A stretch of 64,000 nt of DNA from Parelaphostrongylus tenuis (lineage: Eukaryota; Nematoda; Chromadorea; Rhabditida; Metastrongylidae), in NCBI GenBank assembly GCA_019055375.1, contig JAHQIW010002124.1, forward strand, positions 186,001-250,000, written 5' to 3'. This document shows positions 21,800 to 34,774 of the stretch, piece after piece. How positions within the stretch are numbered: the first letter of the stretch is position 1; the number at the start of each line of letters is the position of its first letter. The notes beneath the pieces are model-generated. The model was not told the origin of the DNA, made no database searches, and saw nothing but the letters and a program-made list of their open reading frames with translations. The translations under genes were made by a program, and so were the position numbers.

Positions 21800-23480
21800 C
21801 AGCCGGTTGATTGTGAGAATATGAGAAAAGTTGAATGATCAATTTAGTATTCGCAAGAATGCTGAGATACAAATGTAGCATTCTTGCGGTTGTATCTCAT
21901 AGTACTCTGTCGTGAAAAATGAAAAAGAAGTAGATAAATAACAAAAAAGAGATAGTAAAAAAAAGTAGCCAAACTTCGGGAAATTTGAAAAAAAATTTTA
22001 GTTTGCTTTAAATCTTGTTGCTACCACATAAAACACCTTATTCGATTACAATAAGTCCATAGTAACTTCTGAGTCATCAAAACAGGCAAATCTACCACAG
22101 ATCCGCTTGATATATCCGGATAGTCATGATATAATAAAGATCAAAGCAACATTCTTTTTTTCCAGTATTTTTAAGAACCAAGTCCAATAGTAAAATCTTC
22201 ATTTCTCAAGCTATCGATTGAGTATTGAATAGTCTGGTGAAAGTGCTCTGCTAAGTGAAAAAGGCAAGGAAATGGGGTACATCTCACAGGATGTCACTGC
22301 AATCTACACAGTTCGGAACGAAAAGCAGAGATTTTTGGGACAGTTGGCGCCTTATATATTCAAGATAAGTTTATAGAAGTTTGGTAATATTCAGTCGTCT
22401 TGTATAAGTTGAATAATAAATACCTGTTGCAAAAACATTACTATTTTTAGTTCATACGACGTTCTTCGAAGGTGCTTTCAAAAGCGAAGCTTAGCAAAAA
22501 ATCAGCAATTCTCAGGCTAACGGATGTTAGAAGAACACAGATGAGAAAAAAGAGCACATTTGAATAACATTCGGGAACATACTTTTTTCTATAACGATGT
22601 GGTTTTGCGTTAAGACATAGGAAATTCATGACAAAAAAACGTTCTTGTTACTCAACAAACCCTCATAAAAGTCACTTCTGCAACCTCCGAACAAAAGGCT
22701 CAACTCCAGAGTAAGCCAAGAAAAAATTAGCGGCCTTGAAAGCTCAGATTAACATATAGTATTTGGTGAGAACGACGCAGAACATGTGACAAAGCATTTA
22801 CTGCTTTTGAAGTCCTTACGTGCGCTAAAAAGACAAGTACGTTCTGCTATCGAAAACGCTCCATAGGAGAGCTATCCCGATGAAACAGAGAATCCAGTAA
22901 TCGGCTCATAGCAGTGATCGAAAAAGAGGAAAACCACGCCAATAAAATATAAATGCAACATAAAAGGTGATAAAAACCACGAAAAGCAAATCGCTTCGTT
23001 TTTTTTGTGTAATGAGAAACAACTGGCAGCTTAATTGTAAGTAACACTGATCAATGAAACGGATCTAACACCAGCTTAAGCCTTTTTCCATTATGTGTGA
23101 TGATAGGTGATGAATGCATAGGTAGATGCTTACAGAATAACCCCGTACTCTTACTTATAGTATTCAGAAGTATACTGAACCCGTGACTATGAATTGCAAG
23201 CAAAGAACGTGAAAACTAATTTACTCTAATCCCACACATGTACTGTAGAAATGGAACATCTGGTCTAAAAAACAACTTACCCTTTATGAGGTAATACCGC
23301 CCCTTGCCACTTGGAGCCATCTCACTTAGGGCTGGCTCATTATGCGAGCGATTATATCTGAAAAGATTTATTTAGAGAAGAATATGGTTGGTTTACTGAG
23401 TAATTCGTTCACACACTATGACACAGCTTCTTCTTAGTTCAATAATAACACAGATTTTTGGGAGGAAAGAAGGTGTGGTA
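21800..23480. other. No confirmed gene; one short conserved splice-flanked stretch
   Basis: At about 23285-23330 on the minus strand, APSGKGRYYLIK ends at a consensus GTAAGTT donor. The same bases occur at 57490-57540, but there the preceding ATG is ATC. It may be a small exon. Another possible coding tract at about 22620-22870 is frame-disrupted relative to the 81-codon ORF in B (56831-57076). Nothing could be assembled into a gene. Confidence 0.25.
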
Positions 23481-23489
23481 CTTCTATGC

Positions 23490-24060
23490 CTGACGGCGAC
23501 AAATGAAAAATCGATTTTATTCGCTGGACATGAATTCTTCGTAGAAGTGTTAGTGACCATTCGAAAGCTTAGATTTCTGACTGCAATCCCACGTAGCCGG
23601 TTTTTGAAAAGACCCACTTATAGCGTTGTGATATCTAAAACAAAATAATGTTCCACATTCGCTGTTCGCCTTCATTTTTATCACGTGTATAGTTTGTTGG
23701 AAGCACGAAAGCATATCAACATATAGAGAAACTTCCGTAGTATCTGAGTCAATCGTTTTGTCTAAAGTTTCTTTCGAAGCGGAAAAAAAATTGCCCATTG
23801 AAAAACAACATATTAAACGCGATCGATCGTCCCTCCTCGTCGCGCACTTCCCCGACCCACGCGCCGTGAATTAGTCGATATACAGTCCCGACGAAAATGC
23901 AAATTCGATCCTATTTTTCCTACTAACGATCCACAATTACGTACAACGTTGGAATCATTGAGACTTACGCTATGAACAGAAAAGTGCTCTTTTCGGCGAA
24001 GTGTAATGATGTTTGAATGTGAAACAAAATTCATCCCGACTGTTATAGCACCAAAAACAA
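23490..24060. mobile_element. FB1 foldback remnant (copy A)
   Basis: Contains the FB1 arm (TTCGCTGGACATGAATTC, CCCACGTAGCCGG) and the inner block ACGTTGGAATCATTGAGACT TACGC, but no complete second arm. B partner: about 57700-58250. The minus ORFs crossing it (145 codons in B at 57843-58280) are read through repeat. Confidence 0.45.
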
Positions 24061-24449
24061 GCCATTTGAGACATAAAATATACCAATCAAATTCACTTGT
24101 GAGCTATCGTGATTGCCAGAACGTCTCACAAAGGCAAGAACATCAACCAACATTAACCATATAGTGGAAACTTCTACACGAAAATCTAAAAAATAGTACC
24201 TTATGAAATCGACTACGCAAGGCAGGTGATCGAGTCCCGATTGACATCAAACAGTGGTCAAAATCAGTACTGTACTAATACTAGGTCATCACTCACGTGC
24301 TCAAAAACTCCACTTCAACGACTTCAGGAAAATGTTTTAGCGTAAAAATAGTAATGGCAAAGCAGGTATTAACAGTGAAACCGGTTACACAAGTGCCTCT
24401 GCAAAGGGTGAAGTGCGCGTTGCACTAACGCCTGTCATCAAAGTTTGAG

Positions 24450-25060
24450 CATCACTCAACAGCAGTGTGTATCAACTTTAGGAAAGAAGAGAATATGATG
24501 CCGAGAATATATATTACCATCCGGCCTGTCGGCTTCACGGAAAGTACAAAAGCACAATATTTTCATCGTCCGATTACCGTACCCTTTCGAGAAGAGGTTC
24601 GACAAGGCGATACTTTACCCCAAAGCTGTTCCGCTCCGCTCTGCAGCAGGCAATGAACCCGCTTGATTGGGAGACGAAGGGCACACGCTTACCGACGGTA
24701 GTTCCCTGTCTAATCTTGTTTTCGCGAATTACATCGCTTTATTCTGGAAAAGCACCAATGGAGCTGAGGCGATGCTCAAGGAACTCAACAAAGTGGGAAA
24801 GAACATAACTGCGCATAACTTGCATGAACACCCTATTCATAGAAAGCCAACGGTGGAACTGAAAAACCCAAACCAGATGGTTTTCTGATTACGGAGACCA
24901 TCTCGTACGCGCACCTTGGGTGTTCATTGAGCAGGTCTTTGCTTGGATCGCCGTCCTTCACCAATGCTCCATCGTTAATATTTAGTAAGCTGACTAAAGC
25001 AGCACTTCCGACAAACTGAAATGCTTGGCATAGTGCGACCACTTGAATATGCTCCCGAAA
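24450..25060 (+). pseudogene. RTE-like reverse transcriptase fragment (copy A)
   Basis: Plus strand: PITVPFREEVRQGDTL matches the RT block RGVRQGDTISP. After a frameshift, GSSLSNLVFANYIALF corresponds to LSNLRFADDIVLF, with the catalytic DD replaced by NY. EAMLKELNKVGK and ISYAHLGCSL follow, as in RTE elements. Orientation is opposite to the endonuclease relic at 21187-21477. B partner: 58690-59110, with the VRQGDT part deleted. Dead. Confidence 0.65.
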
Positions 25061-25309
25061 CAAATAATGAAGAGTATAGGATGATGGGTTCGGTATGAAC
25101 AGACTCTTTAGAGGTAAACTATAACCGGCTATATTAAACTCTGCACAAGTTAATGTTTGCATATTCGACCAGAGGTATGGCTTATGATGACTTTCGATCT
25201 ATCAAGACAATACTGTAATGCTTGAGAAAAAATTTGGATCAATTTGTCACCTCCAAAGGAACGAATATGGAATGGGAGAAACTAAAAATTCTTAGACAAG
25301 CAAATCCAT

Positions 25310-25770
25310 TTTAATTGGTAGTCATCTGACGAGAATACTCGAGGACGAAACAAGTGCATCGGGCTGTACAAGAGACGATTAACAGAACACATGGCGTGTT
25401 GACTGAAATAATAATTATGAGATGTGTTAAAATTCGAGCGTGGTCACAGGAAAACATCTGAAATGGACGATGTAATATTTCAAAATCATAGCTCAAGAAC
25501 AATCGAGTATACAACACTGCCAATCTAATAATTTTTCACTCAACGACATTTTTGTAAATCGTTCGTCGTCCTGCTCTCAATAGGGGACTGGAGCAGTCTA
25601 ACAAGATTGGATAAAGACGAAGGGCTCTTTCCGACTAATGGGGCTGCTCGAGGCCGAAAGCGTGTATCGAGCTGTACACAACCCATTAACGGACCACATG
25701 ACAAGTTGGCACTAATAGTATTTATGAGATATATTAGAATTCGAGCGTGGTCCTAAGAAATCACAGCATT
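25310..25770. mobile_element. Two FB2-type palindromic fragments
   Basis: Both 25310-25470 and 25580-25770 carry GGGCTGTACAAGAG- or GAGCTGTACACAAC-like arms followed by TTAAC(A/G)GA(A/C)CACATG and end ...AATTCGAGCGTGGTC. The second keeps GGGGCTGCTCGAGGCCGAAAG. B partners: 59540-59690 and 59800-59970. Confidence 0.5.
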
Positions 25771-25990
25771 TGACAATCATTCAGCAGCCATGCAGCATGA
25801 AAGGGACTTGTCTAGTGTGGTATTTCAGTCTTGCAGTGCTCCCTTGTGAAAGCTTCGTATTGATGCTATCACGAAAATCTTCATCGCCACAATGCAAAGC
25901 CGAATGCAGTCGATGCAAATCGCTGTCATAACCACGTGAACGGTCACCAGCAAGTCAGTTTTGTGCTTACTAGAGCGTCCGGAGCAAACG

Positions 25991-27750
25991 TGATGAGGAG
26001 TTTTTTTACATATTCAGATAGATATTCAGAGGAACATTACTATCAAAAAATGGTTTAATATGACAGATAAGACTTTCGAATGAATATTCTTAGAAAGGAA
26101 ATTATGCAGAATCATGGGCGAGTATAAAAAAATATCACAAAAATGTTCGATAACGGTTAACATTATAACCTTCTCATAAGTACTTCTTTTCCCATCAAAA
26201 GTGTTAATTCTAAATTGAGAAACTACGTTATCTCTGGTAAAAATAAATCTAATAAATTTTGTTTTATCAAAATGACCAGTTACTGACATGAATCGCATTT
26301 GTTGACGAAAAAACTATTAATTTCTTTGAAAAAGCTACCACATTAGCATTAGAGAGCGCGTGGCAGCCTCTATTCGTGGCCGTCTGAACAGCTCGCCAGT
26401 CGAAAATGGCACCGTCAGCAAAGGGTTAAAGAATAAAGAATAAAATATAGTGCCGAGTTATCAAATACTCACCGCATTAGTTTGCACTTCACCAGCTGAT
26501 GCCTAGCTGAATGAGCTGGGAATCGGCACTATGGAAGATGCGGTGCCACACCTTCGTGAGCTCAGTGATCAATGAATACTGCGCGCCAAACGCACGATCG
26601 TCCGACGAAGCAACCAACGGCGCGTCGACTTATTCCACACGGGACCAACTTCTTGGTCTATATCAGCCAGCCTCGTCTCTGTAAGCTGCCTGGAGTGATC
26701 AATATTGTTGATCTACAAGTCTACTTTTGGGTGAAGACGGACCTTCCAAGCATACAAGTATGTTATCCGCGATCTGATACACAATGTTTCCTCTTCATGC
26801 TTATATGATGCTGATGCATATAATACCAGCCGTGAAACGAAGGGTAAAGCTATTTTATCGCTTTTAAAGACCATTTCAAATATGAAATGGTTACGAATGG
26901 GTCTCAATGAGGTAGCGGTAGAAAGCGTTTCAGGTAAATGTGGAACGCGGGTTCAAGTCACATCTGAGCTTGAATCTTCGCTTACCACTCACCATTCACA
27001 ATTATTTGCCACATAATTATTATTTATTTATTCATTTACACGACCTGCCATCACAGTTTTTATTGTGCGGGTCCCAGCACCTCTAGCATTCAATTCCTTT
27101 TTCGACTTCTTCTCGAATGACATAGAATACTGACTAAGCATGTCTTCTCGCAATATCGAGAATAGCCTGGCTATGGGATTCCGTAGAGCAATCTTCCTGA
27201 CTGCCGTAACGTGCTGGGGGGTGGGGCTCGGCTTCACGCTCGCCGTGACGAGCAACACAACCACTCTACCATGCGTTCCCCATTTGTGGCATCATGCCTC
27301 TGCTCAAGCAGCAAAGTAAAGATTTTGGCAGTTCTAGACCACCGTTCTTCGTATTTTTGAGCGAGTTTAATCGTCCTAGAAAGATAATGCGCGTCGGAGG
27401 TCAAACGTAATGTTTGCACGCAGGCAGCAGCATATCAGGAAGACATACTTACAGTGCAAAAATAGTATTGAAATTGTCGAGTTATGCATTATCGAATATT
27501 TGCAAAAATTCTAGGGTAGCAGCGGTTAAGGGCCCATCTCAAATGGGTCCCTATTCTCCTATACTGATGGACAACAGCAGTCGGCTGCAGATAGTCTTAT
27601 TGGAGTTATTTAGAGGGCGGAAATGGAATGTAAAGAATCATTCTGCAATTTTTTTTCGCAAGTATAAATCCTTATTAAAGTGTGTTATGACATATATGGA
27701 ATATTAATCCCCCAGTGACCATGAAATTTTCAATTTTTTTTACGAGAACA
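25991..27750. other. Spacer left of the deaminase gene, no confirmed gene
   Basis: AT-rich sequence not matching A or B. It contains a 90-codon minus ORF at 26026-26298 (starts MRFMSVTGHFDKTKF) of unknown meaning. A minus-strand tail at 27028-27264 (ending MSFEKKSKKELNARGAG) resembles the mariner C-terminus seen at 12630 and 45499. Confidence 0.3.
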
Positions 27751-27758
27751 CATGATGT

Positions 27759-30029
27759 ATGATGAAATTGCCCTTTCTTCTCCGCGTTGAGACGATAACT
27801 AAACAATTCAGTCTCGCACTTTTTTCCCGCTTATTCCTCGTTTGTTGGTTTTCTGCTGTTGTTCACCCACAAGTTCTTGGAGATTTGTTTTCTGTCAAAG
27901 AAAGGACTTGTACCTTGAACAACGACGTCCTAAACATAGCAGATATTGCACTAGGAAAAATCCACCCGAACATTTGTATAGTTTTGTATTTTTATCATTT
28001 CATTCCGATTCTATTATATCTATTGTCCGAGGAATACTAACGTGTCTAGTACGGATTGTTTGTGCTTTTAGAGGAGCAACGTGAACGACGAAGTTAGTGC
28101 GACATTTCGTCAGGTGCTTTTTTCTCTTTTTCAATTTGATTCTTCTTGTTTCACTTTAGTTCAGTGCCTTGTTTACTGCTGTAAACTAACGGTCATAGTC
28201 TTCACGTGAAGAAATGAGAACCCTAACCGAACGTCTGAGTTTTTCAGGTCAGTGAGAATGACTGTAGTCATTGCAAAACAACGAGAACTTTACAATGACG
28301 TTTTATCAATTAGCGGAGACTGTGCAGGTGAGTGCCGGACAGTTGATTATAGAAAGATCGGTTTAACTTTGCACTAGTAGCTTTCCTATCCCTAAAAAAA
28401 ATTTTAATTACTCAAGTGAGTCGTAATTTTCATAATCGATCAATTTAATCGTCCAAAGCAATCGGTATACAGGTTCTCAGCTCTTGTTTAGGTTTTCCAT
28501 TTCAGTACATGCGGCGCTTATTAACGGTTCTATTATGTACTTCAGAAACACTATTATTCAAATACTTTGAACCTGCTTAACAAAATTAACATTGAATGCT
28601 TCTACATCCACACCATCACTAACCAGTGTGCTACTCCTTCCTTTTAAAAAATTTGATACCAAATTACCTTAGTACTTAATTCTTATTCTTGAGACTTTAG
28701 TGTCTTTTGCACTGTTCATTTGTTGTATTCATGACCATTTATTATCTGGATGAAATTCCATCGTTTTCATTTCATTTTGTTTTTTTAGCCTCGATTTCCC
28801 GATTGACTAAAGTCGAATTTTATTCCTAGGTAGTTTCGACCTGTCCGGTTGTACCCTGTATACTTCGTGCTATCCCTGCCCGATGTGTATGGGAGCCTGT
28901 CTGTGGGCACGACTCAGTGCTATTTATTACGGCGCTACAGCCGAAGAGGTTTGATAATCTACTTGTTAGATGTTTTATTTCGGCCTGAAATGTGGGTGCG
29001 AGCCACCGCTGACGCAGAAGTTTTGCACATCACACTGCGTCATTGGGAATAATTTGTTTCTATAATTTATGTTGAAGTTAGTTTTATTTCCTAGCTTGGT
29101 CTTCACTAGTCTTTATAAGTTCCATTTTCTGAGTATACTATCAACTTTTCAGTTAATGATTCTCTACGACCCAACAAATACCATAGCAATATTGATATCT
29201 CTTCGTTATAGGGAATAAGAAGAATTTTTTTTTTTGAGGGATGAACTCAGAAGTAAACGGCGCCTTTTCTTCTGCGAATTTGAAAATCGCGTTCAATTAG
29301 TTTTTTACAGTGTTTTGCTACTACTTTTTTGAAGAACGGAAGTGCACTCCTATGTCGTACGTCAGCATACGTTAAGTCTCGCTATCCGTGGAAATATCTC
29401 TGATTTACTTAATCGAAATGAATTGCTTTTTTTAAACACGAGGCATGTTTATGGATAATGCAATTTGAGGATAGTATGAAATATGGATATAGAGGTTTAG
29501 AGATTGATCAAACGCTCAAAAATGCATTAGCCTTTTGCCTATACAACGACTTGCGGAGACTTGCCGATATACGAAATCAGTTCTTTCATCTCTTCAGATA
29601 TGTTTGCTAAAAATTTACGGACAGCAAACGGATGGGGTTTAGTTGGATCGGTATCGAACGGTATTGCTCTGCTCGTCTCACTGATATCGTGCCAAATTTC
29701 AGTCATAGGCATTCGTCTGATATTTCTCTTTGAAACCAGACTTACTTCAGGCAAGCACAATAGGCTTCGATGACAAACCGTTCTATGATTTCATAAGAAA
29801 TCCGCGTTCCGACCAAAAACGGTAAGGGTTTTCGCTTTTCTTTGATATGAAATTTCAATCAGACAAAGATTTCCAAAGATCGAAGTAATATCCCTAGATA
29901 AGAAAGATATCAAGTGGTTTCTTGACGTGAGAGAATAATTTCAGGAAGTTGGAACGCTTATCTGTTGCCGACTACCTGCAACCCTTCGATTTATGGGTGC
30001 AAAAAGGTGACGCTGTCAAACGATACTAA
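27759..30029 (+). CDS. Cytidine-deaminase-superfamily enzyme, guanine deaminase (GuaD) type
   Basis: Six exons join in phase: 27759-27975, 28253-28327, 28506-28526, 28830-28948, 29751-29821, 29945-30029 (TAA), giving about 195 aa. Known GuaD converts guanine to xanthine with a zinc bound by HAE and PCxxC. Seen here: FDLSGCTLYTSCYPCPMCMG, the zinc PCxxC motif; then LWARLSAIYYGATAEE, ASTIGFDDKPFYDF and C-terminal PFDLWVQKGDAVKRY, all in GuaD order. Exon 3 encodes VHAALIN, where the family has HAE: the proton-shuttle Glu is Ala, and about seven residues after it are missing. The N-terminus (~40 aa, hydrophobic FSLALFSRLFLVCWFSAVV) is longer than in GuaD (~155 aa) and looks like a signal or anchor. 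The start at 27759 and the 21-nt exon 3 are the weakest parts. It lies between the duplicated units and is intact. Confidence 0.7.
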
Positions 30030-30098
30030 CTTTTCTTTACATCTATTGCCATCAGAGCTGTGCCGTTGACAAAGTTCCTTTTATTTTTGCAAGCTGTC

Positions 30099-30104
30099 AA
30101 TAAA
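30099..30104 (+). terminator. Polyadenylation signal AATAAA
   Basis: AATAAA lies 70 bases after the deaminase stop codon, in the sequence GCTGTCAATAAATATGCC. Spacing is ordinary for a nematode 3' UTR. Confidence 0.5.
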
Positions 30105-30149
30105 TATGCCTAAGCATGTACATGTTTAGAAGGTGAAACAATCTTTCAT

Positions 30150-30693
30150 ACCTCGCTGGACAGATTTCTTTCTTTAGACTATAAGTAATCATTTGGTTGC
30201 ATAAGCTTCAATGACTCCAACTCTATGCTTATTTTCTGGGAAGAGCGTTTCACTGCAGTGTAAAAGGGAAAATAAGGTGGAATTCCATGTACTCGGCGAC
30301 CTTGTTTAGCGGCTAATTTACGCGTTGAGGGGCGCACGATCGATTGATAGCCTAAAATGTTAGACATGTGAGATGCAAGTTGTTATTCAACTGGAGACTC
30401 TTTCTCGGCTTAAAAAAAAATTCCAGATAATCCGATCGTCTCAAATATTACGAAATCTACTTTACACGAACGTATGCTTTTCGTGCTTCCAGCGAATTGT
30501 ACGTGTGATAAAATGAAAGCGCGCGGAGGATGTGGAACATGATTTTATTCTGAATGCTGCAGAGTTATAGAAAGGCTTTTTCGAAAACATGTCAAGTACG
30601 GCTTTAGCCAGAGATTCATGAAATGAACGCGAACGCTCCTGTGAAAAATGCTTGTCCAGCAAACAGGATCGAATATTCATTTGCCGCCGTCTA
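30150..30693. mobile_element. FB1 foldback element
   Basis: The left half has ATAAGTAATCATTTGGTTGC ATAAGC. The right half has GATTTTATTCTGAATGCTGC AG...TGCTTGTCCAGCAAACAGG...TTTGCCGCCGTCTA. The terminal CCGCCGTCTA is shared with the element at 60871-61738. Its left arm is truncated. Confidence 0.5.
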
Positions 30694-30860
30694 ACAGAAA
30701 AAAAACCCACTTCTTGAAAAAATTTCTTCTTCTACGACTCCATTCCAAGCCTGAGTTTCTTGTCGAATCGCTGTCAACTCGTTCCACAGCAGGGTAAAGT
30801 ATCCAGGTCTTGTCACACCTTTCTTTCAAGTGTTTTTGAGACCTTCATCAGCACAGTGTA

Positions 30861-31381
30861 ATCTGATAGCATATTTTGAGCCTTTCATGAGTTCTGTTAT
30901 TACTCATACAGTGCAAGACACGTGCATCGGTATTACAGCATCGTCAGTTGCACGGTGCTATTCGATTAGGCCAGTTCCTCAGAGAGATATCTTCCATATA
31001 GAGGAATCGAGCTCTAAATATTTACACGTGCTGTTAGGTGATAGAGTCACCCAACGAGCAGTGTTAAACGGTCGATTGCTCGTGGTTGCTAAAACGTATA
31101 TTGTCACACCTTTCTTTTCGGCTGTTTTTTGACACCCCTATCAAAACAATCTAATCTGATAACATATTTTGAGCCTCTGAGCCCATTGGGTGATTTTGAT
31201 ACCTAGTAGCACTACAAATATTTCGATTTCGGTTCCTCTACATGGAAATATCTCCCCGCGGAACTGACTGAATCGAAAGGCATCATGCAACTGACGGCTG
31301 TAATGCACAAACACATGTCTTGCATTGTATACGTGCCATAACAGACCTCATGAAAGGCTCAAAACAAGTTATCAAATCATT
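30861..31381. mobile_element. Palindromic element, family FB3
   Basis: The left arm TGATAGCATATTTTGAGCCT TTCATGAG...GCAAGACACGTGCAT...CGTCAGTTGCACGGTGC is mirrored by GCATCATGCAACTGACG...CACATGTCTTGC...CTCATGAAAGGCTCAAAACA AGTTATCA. The arms are about 100 bp with a 300-bp centre. The centre also repeats TCTGATAACATATTTTGAGCC at about 31157. Single arms occur near 7790-7900, 38360-38470 and 51275-51375. Confidence 0.65.
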
Positions 31382-31915
31382 TTTTAATTTCACCTTCAAA
31401 CTGTTTCTTCGCGGATCTCGAAAATATATATTTTGACAGCGCAGCTTAGCAATACGACATATATATACATTTATATAATGTTAAATATCATCCGAAATGC
31501 ACCGTTCAGGCGCTATACGTATGATATAAAAATTTGAACTGTCAATTTCTCAGCCGAATTTGATCGCCTGGGATAATTGCTGGGCTAACGCGCATATTAG
31601 TCAATAGGCAACTTTTCTGATAGACCAGAACATAATGTAACCAATGATGCTTCCCCTTAAACACCACCTGTCTATCGCATCGTTCTCCATCTCCTCTGAA
31701 CGTCTACGATGCAGACACACTTGTTGTGGCCTCCGTAATCAGATAACCATCCACTTCTATTTGTCTGCGTTCAAACAATAGATTTATCTTGGACGAAGTC
31801 CTTTCAGAAGTTATCCACACTTTTTCATCTTCCTTGTAAAAAATCGCTGACTTTATCATTCACTTCGATATGGCAATGCATAACTTAAGCGAGGTGATTC
31901 AGGCCTGTAAGAAAC

Positions 31916-32071
31916 CTTGCTCGGCAATAATGGTGATAGTCTTGACAGCAACGTATTTTGGTGATGTAGCAACGGTGAGAGCCAGCTGGGTTGTTGCATA
32001 GGAAGTGGTTCGACGGGTGCTGATGGGATTAGATTTGTTTGAAGCTGTCGAACAGTTTTTTGCAGTCAGTA
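31916..32071 (-). pseudogene. B copy of the conserved Ser/Thr-rich exon
   Basis: Partner of 1584-1739. It is nearly identical inside the exon, but the acceptor CAACAG of A reads CAACAT here, so the splice site is lost. The frame stays open. The donor is G|GTTTCT. Confidence 0.3.
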
Positions 32072-33049
32072 ATGTTGAGAGGATACTTGGTAGAAACCGT
32101 ACTTGAATCCTGGTTACCCAAATGATCACACTATATCCAGAATTGAAAAGTTGTGGCATGTGAAGAGCCAGAATGCAACCATCAACTAGCAGAGAAAAGG
32201 CAAAAGTTTTGGCGTCGATTGATCCATGAGATATGAGACATGCATTAGACTTCATCTAGCATCATCTGAAGTAAATGCTTGTCTGGCCTTTGGAACGACT
32301 CATGATGGGCTACCGATATATCAAGTCAGTGCTGGCATCCCCATAGGGTGTAGTACCAATTTGCTTATTCCGGAGCAATGGAAGGCCACGGGGTGTGGGA
32401 TTAAACTATCTACAACTTGAGTGTCACAGTGCATCTCGGAATGCTGCCCTACATATGCGCTTCATTGGCAGACACAAATGTGAAATATTTGTACTTATTG
32501 CTACATATATATGTATATATGTGACATATATATGTATATATGTATATCAAAATGCCAAAAAATTTAATAAATATATGTATCTATGTAGGTATATTTATGC
32601 ATATATAAGCCTTTTTGAGCACATTTGGATAGCCATTCTCATGCTTACAATCATTATTCGCCAAAGTTTTGAAAACTCGCAGGTCGTCGCCTTGTTGAAC
32701 GTATAACGGTGGCATAAAGCTTTAGTTTCCTTTTCTTCTGTGTAACCTCTTCATGGTGATGAAGACATTATTCCAACGTTTTGCTCCAGAAATTTAGACT
32801 TCATTGCTACAGTGTCAAAGTCCCGCCAGGTTTCTGTCGAAGAACTTGAAACTTGTACAGGATTTGTCCCTCAGTTCCTCGACCAAATGTTCACATCGAT
32901 CTCCATTATTGGTAAGGAATCTTTGAAAAGGAGGAATTAGGGTTAGTCTTTCTGCAGCACACATGGAATAGTTTGTGATAAATACCTCCTTTAGAAGACT
33001 TTTATTTACATTCGCGGAGGCAGAAAAGTTAATAGAAGCGGCTCAAAAC

Positions 33050-34390
33050 AATCTCATCTGAAATAATATAATCTTGATCTATGCGACCATAATGATCCGC
33101 TATTCACCTATATAAAGGAAGATAAGACCGCAAACCTCCCAAGGGAGTTTTGCTATCTTTTCGGGAACTATATGATAATTTAGGCAACACAGATGGTCTA
33201 TGATCTTAGAGAGCAAGTGGTATCGCAGAGGTTCGAGGACCCTTGGACAGAAACTGGTCCGAGTGGCAAGGACAGCACCCGGCTGCCTCCAACCTCAGCA
33301 GCCACTTCGATCGCCGGGCACCATCCGAACGGTCATTTGACTTCATCCGGACCACCTGTTGTTCCGGGGCGAGCATAACAACCCAAACGAGCTCCGCCGC
33401 CTAGTCATGCTCCGTCGGTCACAATAACATCGTCACTTACATAACACCGTCAGTCATAATATCATTCGTAATATCGTCAGATAACGATACTTCTCACCAT
33501 ACACTCACATATACTCATATTGACATAGGCATACGTTCACTTAACGATATGTCACTCATATTGACATAGGCATACGTTCACTTAACGATATGTCGCGCAA
33601 TCATGTACATATCATCGTTATTATATTATTATAGTAAGTATTTATATTATAGGCTGTTTGGTTCTACCACATTTTTGGTACCACGCCCTTGTTCGGTTCC
33701 ATCCTATTGTTTGGTATAACCCATTTGAAAAATCTGAACATTGCGCTCTTGTCCGTTGCGAAATTTGTCAAGTTGGTGACAGATCAAAAAAACAAGACCA
33801 CTTAACCTTCGCCACACCATTGATTAGAAGAAAACAAAGAAACGACCAGCTATATATAAACTTACAAAATTTGATAGAACTAAAATTGACCTTCGTGCTC
33901 TTTTTATCTGAAGACATATCAAATCCAGATTGCACACAGTGCAGTCACATAAATATTCCTAGGGGGTATTTATAACTGGTAAATAGAAACGAAATGATTG
34001 GAAGTAAGAGGCATAACTAGTTTAAAATTTTCAAAGTAAGGAATATCGATGTTTTAAAGAAGTAATTACTGCTCGATGAGTAATAGTCAATCTCTCGATG
34101 GTTTTATAAGAACGTTGATCCTCGCATCTTGAATATTATCACTTTATTGGTTAACGTAACCAGTCGTCACATCTATTGAGCAGGTCCCAACACTTGTTTT
34201 CAATTTATTTCTCTACCATAGTCAACAAAAGTCTTTCGATATTTGGTGCGTGGTTTTGGCTGCAGCTTCATGACTTGGTCTCCTTTATGAATGTCGTACA
34301 GTGTCGGTCGGATCGATTCTTCCTACAGGAAGGTAACAATTCTATAACGTTCTCACGTAGATCGTAGACAGCGCTGAGGAAGCACGTTGA
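33050..34390 (+). other. Low-divergence tract, copy B
   Basis: Partner of 2740-4030, with the 61-codon ORF at 33193-33378 and a 105-codon ORF at 33658-33975. A unit of about 41 bp (CTCATATTGACATAGGCATA CGTTCACTTAACGATATGT) is tandemly doubled at about 33500-33597 in B and single in A. Confidence 0.4.
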
Positions 34391-34774
34391 TCCAACACCT
34401 TCCTTTCTAATCGACAGTATCAGTAATCGCTCTGTTACCTCTAAAACCAAACACCACCACAATGCTTAGATGTCTCCATGAGCAAATACATTTGAATGCT
34501 TGAGTGATTAAACACGAGATCTGTTACCGTCTTTAGCAAAGCTTTCAAAACCTGTTAATGGGAACGTCTAATAGTTTGGCAGCTATCCGCACTACTGTCA
34601 AAAAAGGTGATTGACGAGGTGTTGGGTGACCTGATAAAGTGTGATATCAAATGCCGCAGTATCCATAAATATTATCATCTTTTGAAGTAATATTGTGGAT
34701 ATAATCCTGGAAAGAACCCACTGCAAATACAACTCATCATTAACGATAACTTTGTAAGCAGTCGTTTGATTTGT

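Larger units (their letters stand above)
1491..25990 (+). repeat. Segmental duplication, copy A
   Basis: Homology to copy B begins near CATCTTCCTTG (1491 in A, 31826 in B) and ends near CAAGTCAGTTTTGTGCTTAC (about 25970 in A, 60195 in B). Order and orientation are the same. The offset drifts from about 30.3 kb to 34.2 kb because B has private insertions. A-only sequence lies at about 10870-11925 (where B has 3.4 kb of unrelated sequence) and 19788-20650. A lacks B's 190-bp block at about 37864-38053. No target-site duplication or simple junction repeat was seen at the edges. Confidence 0.9.
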
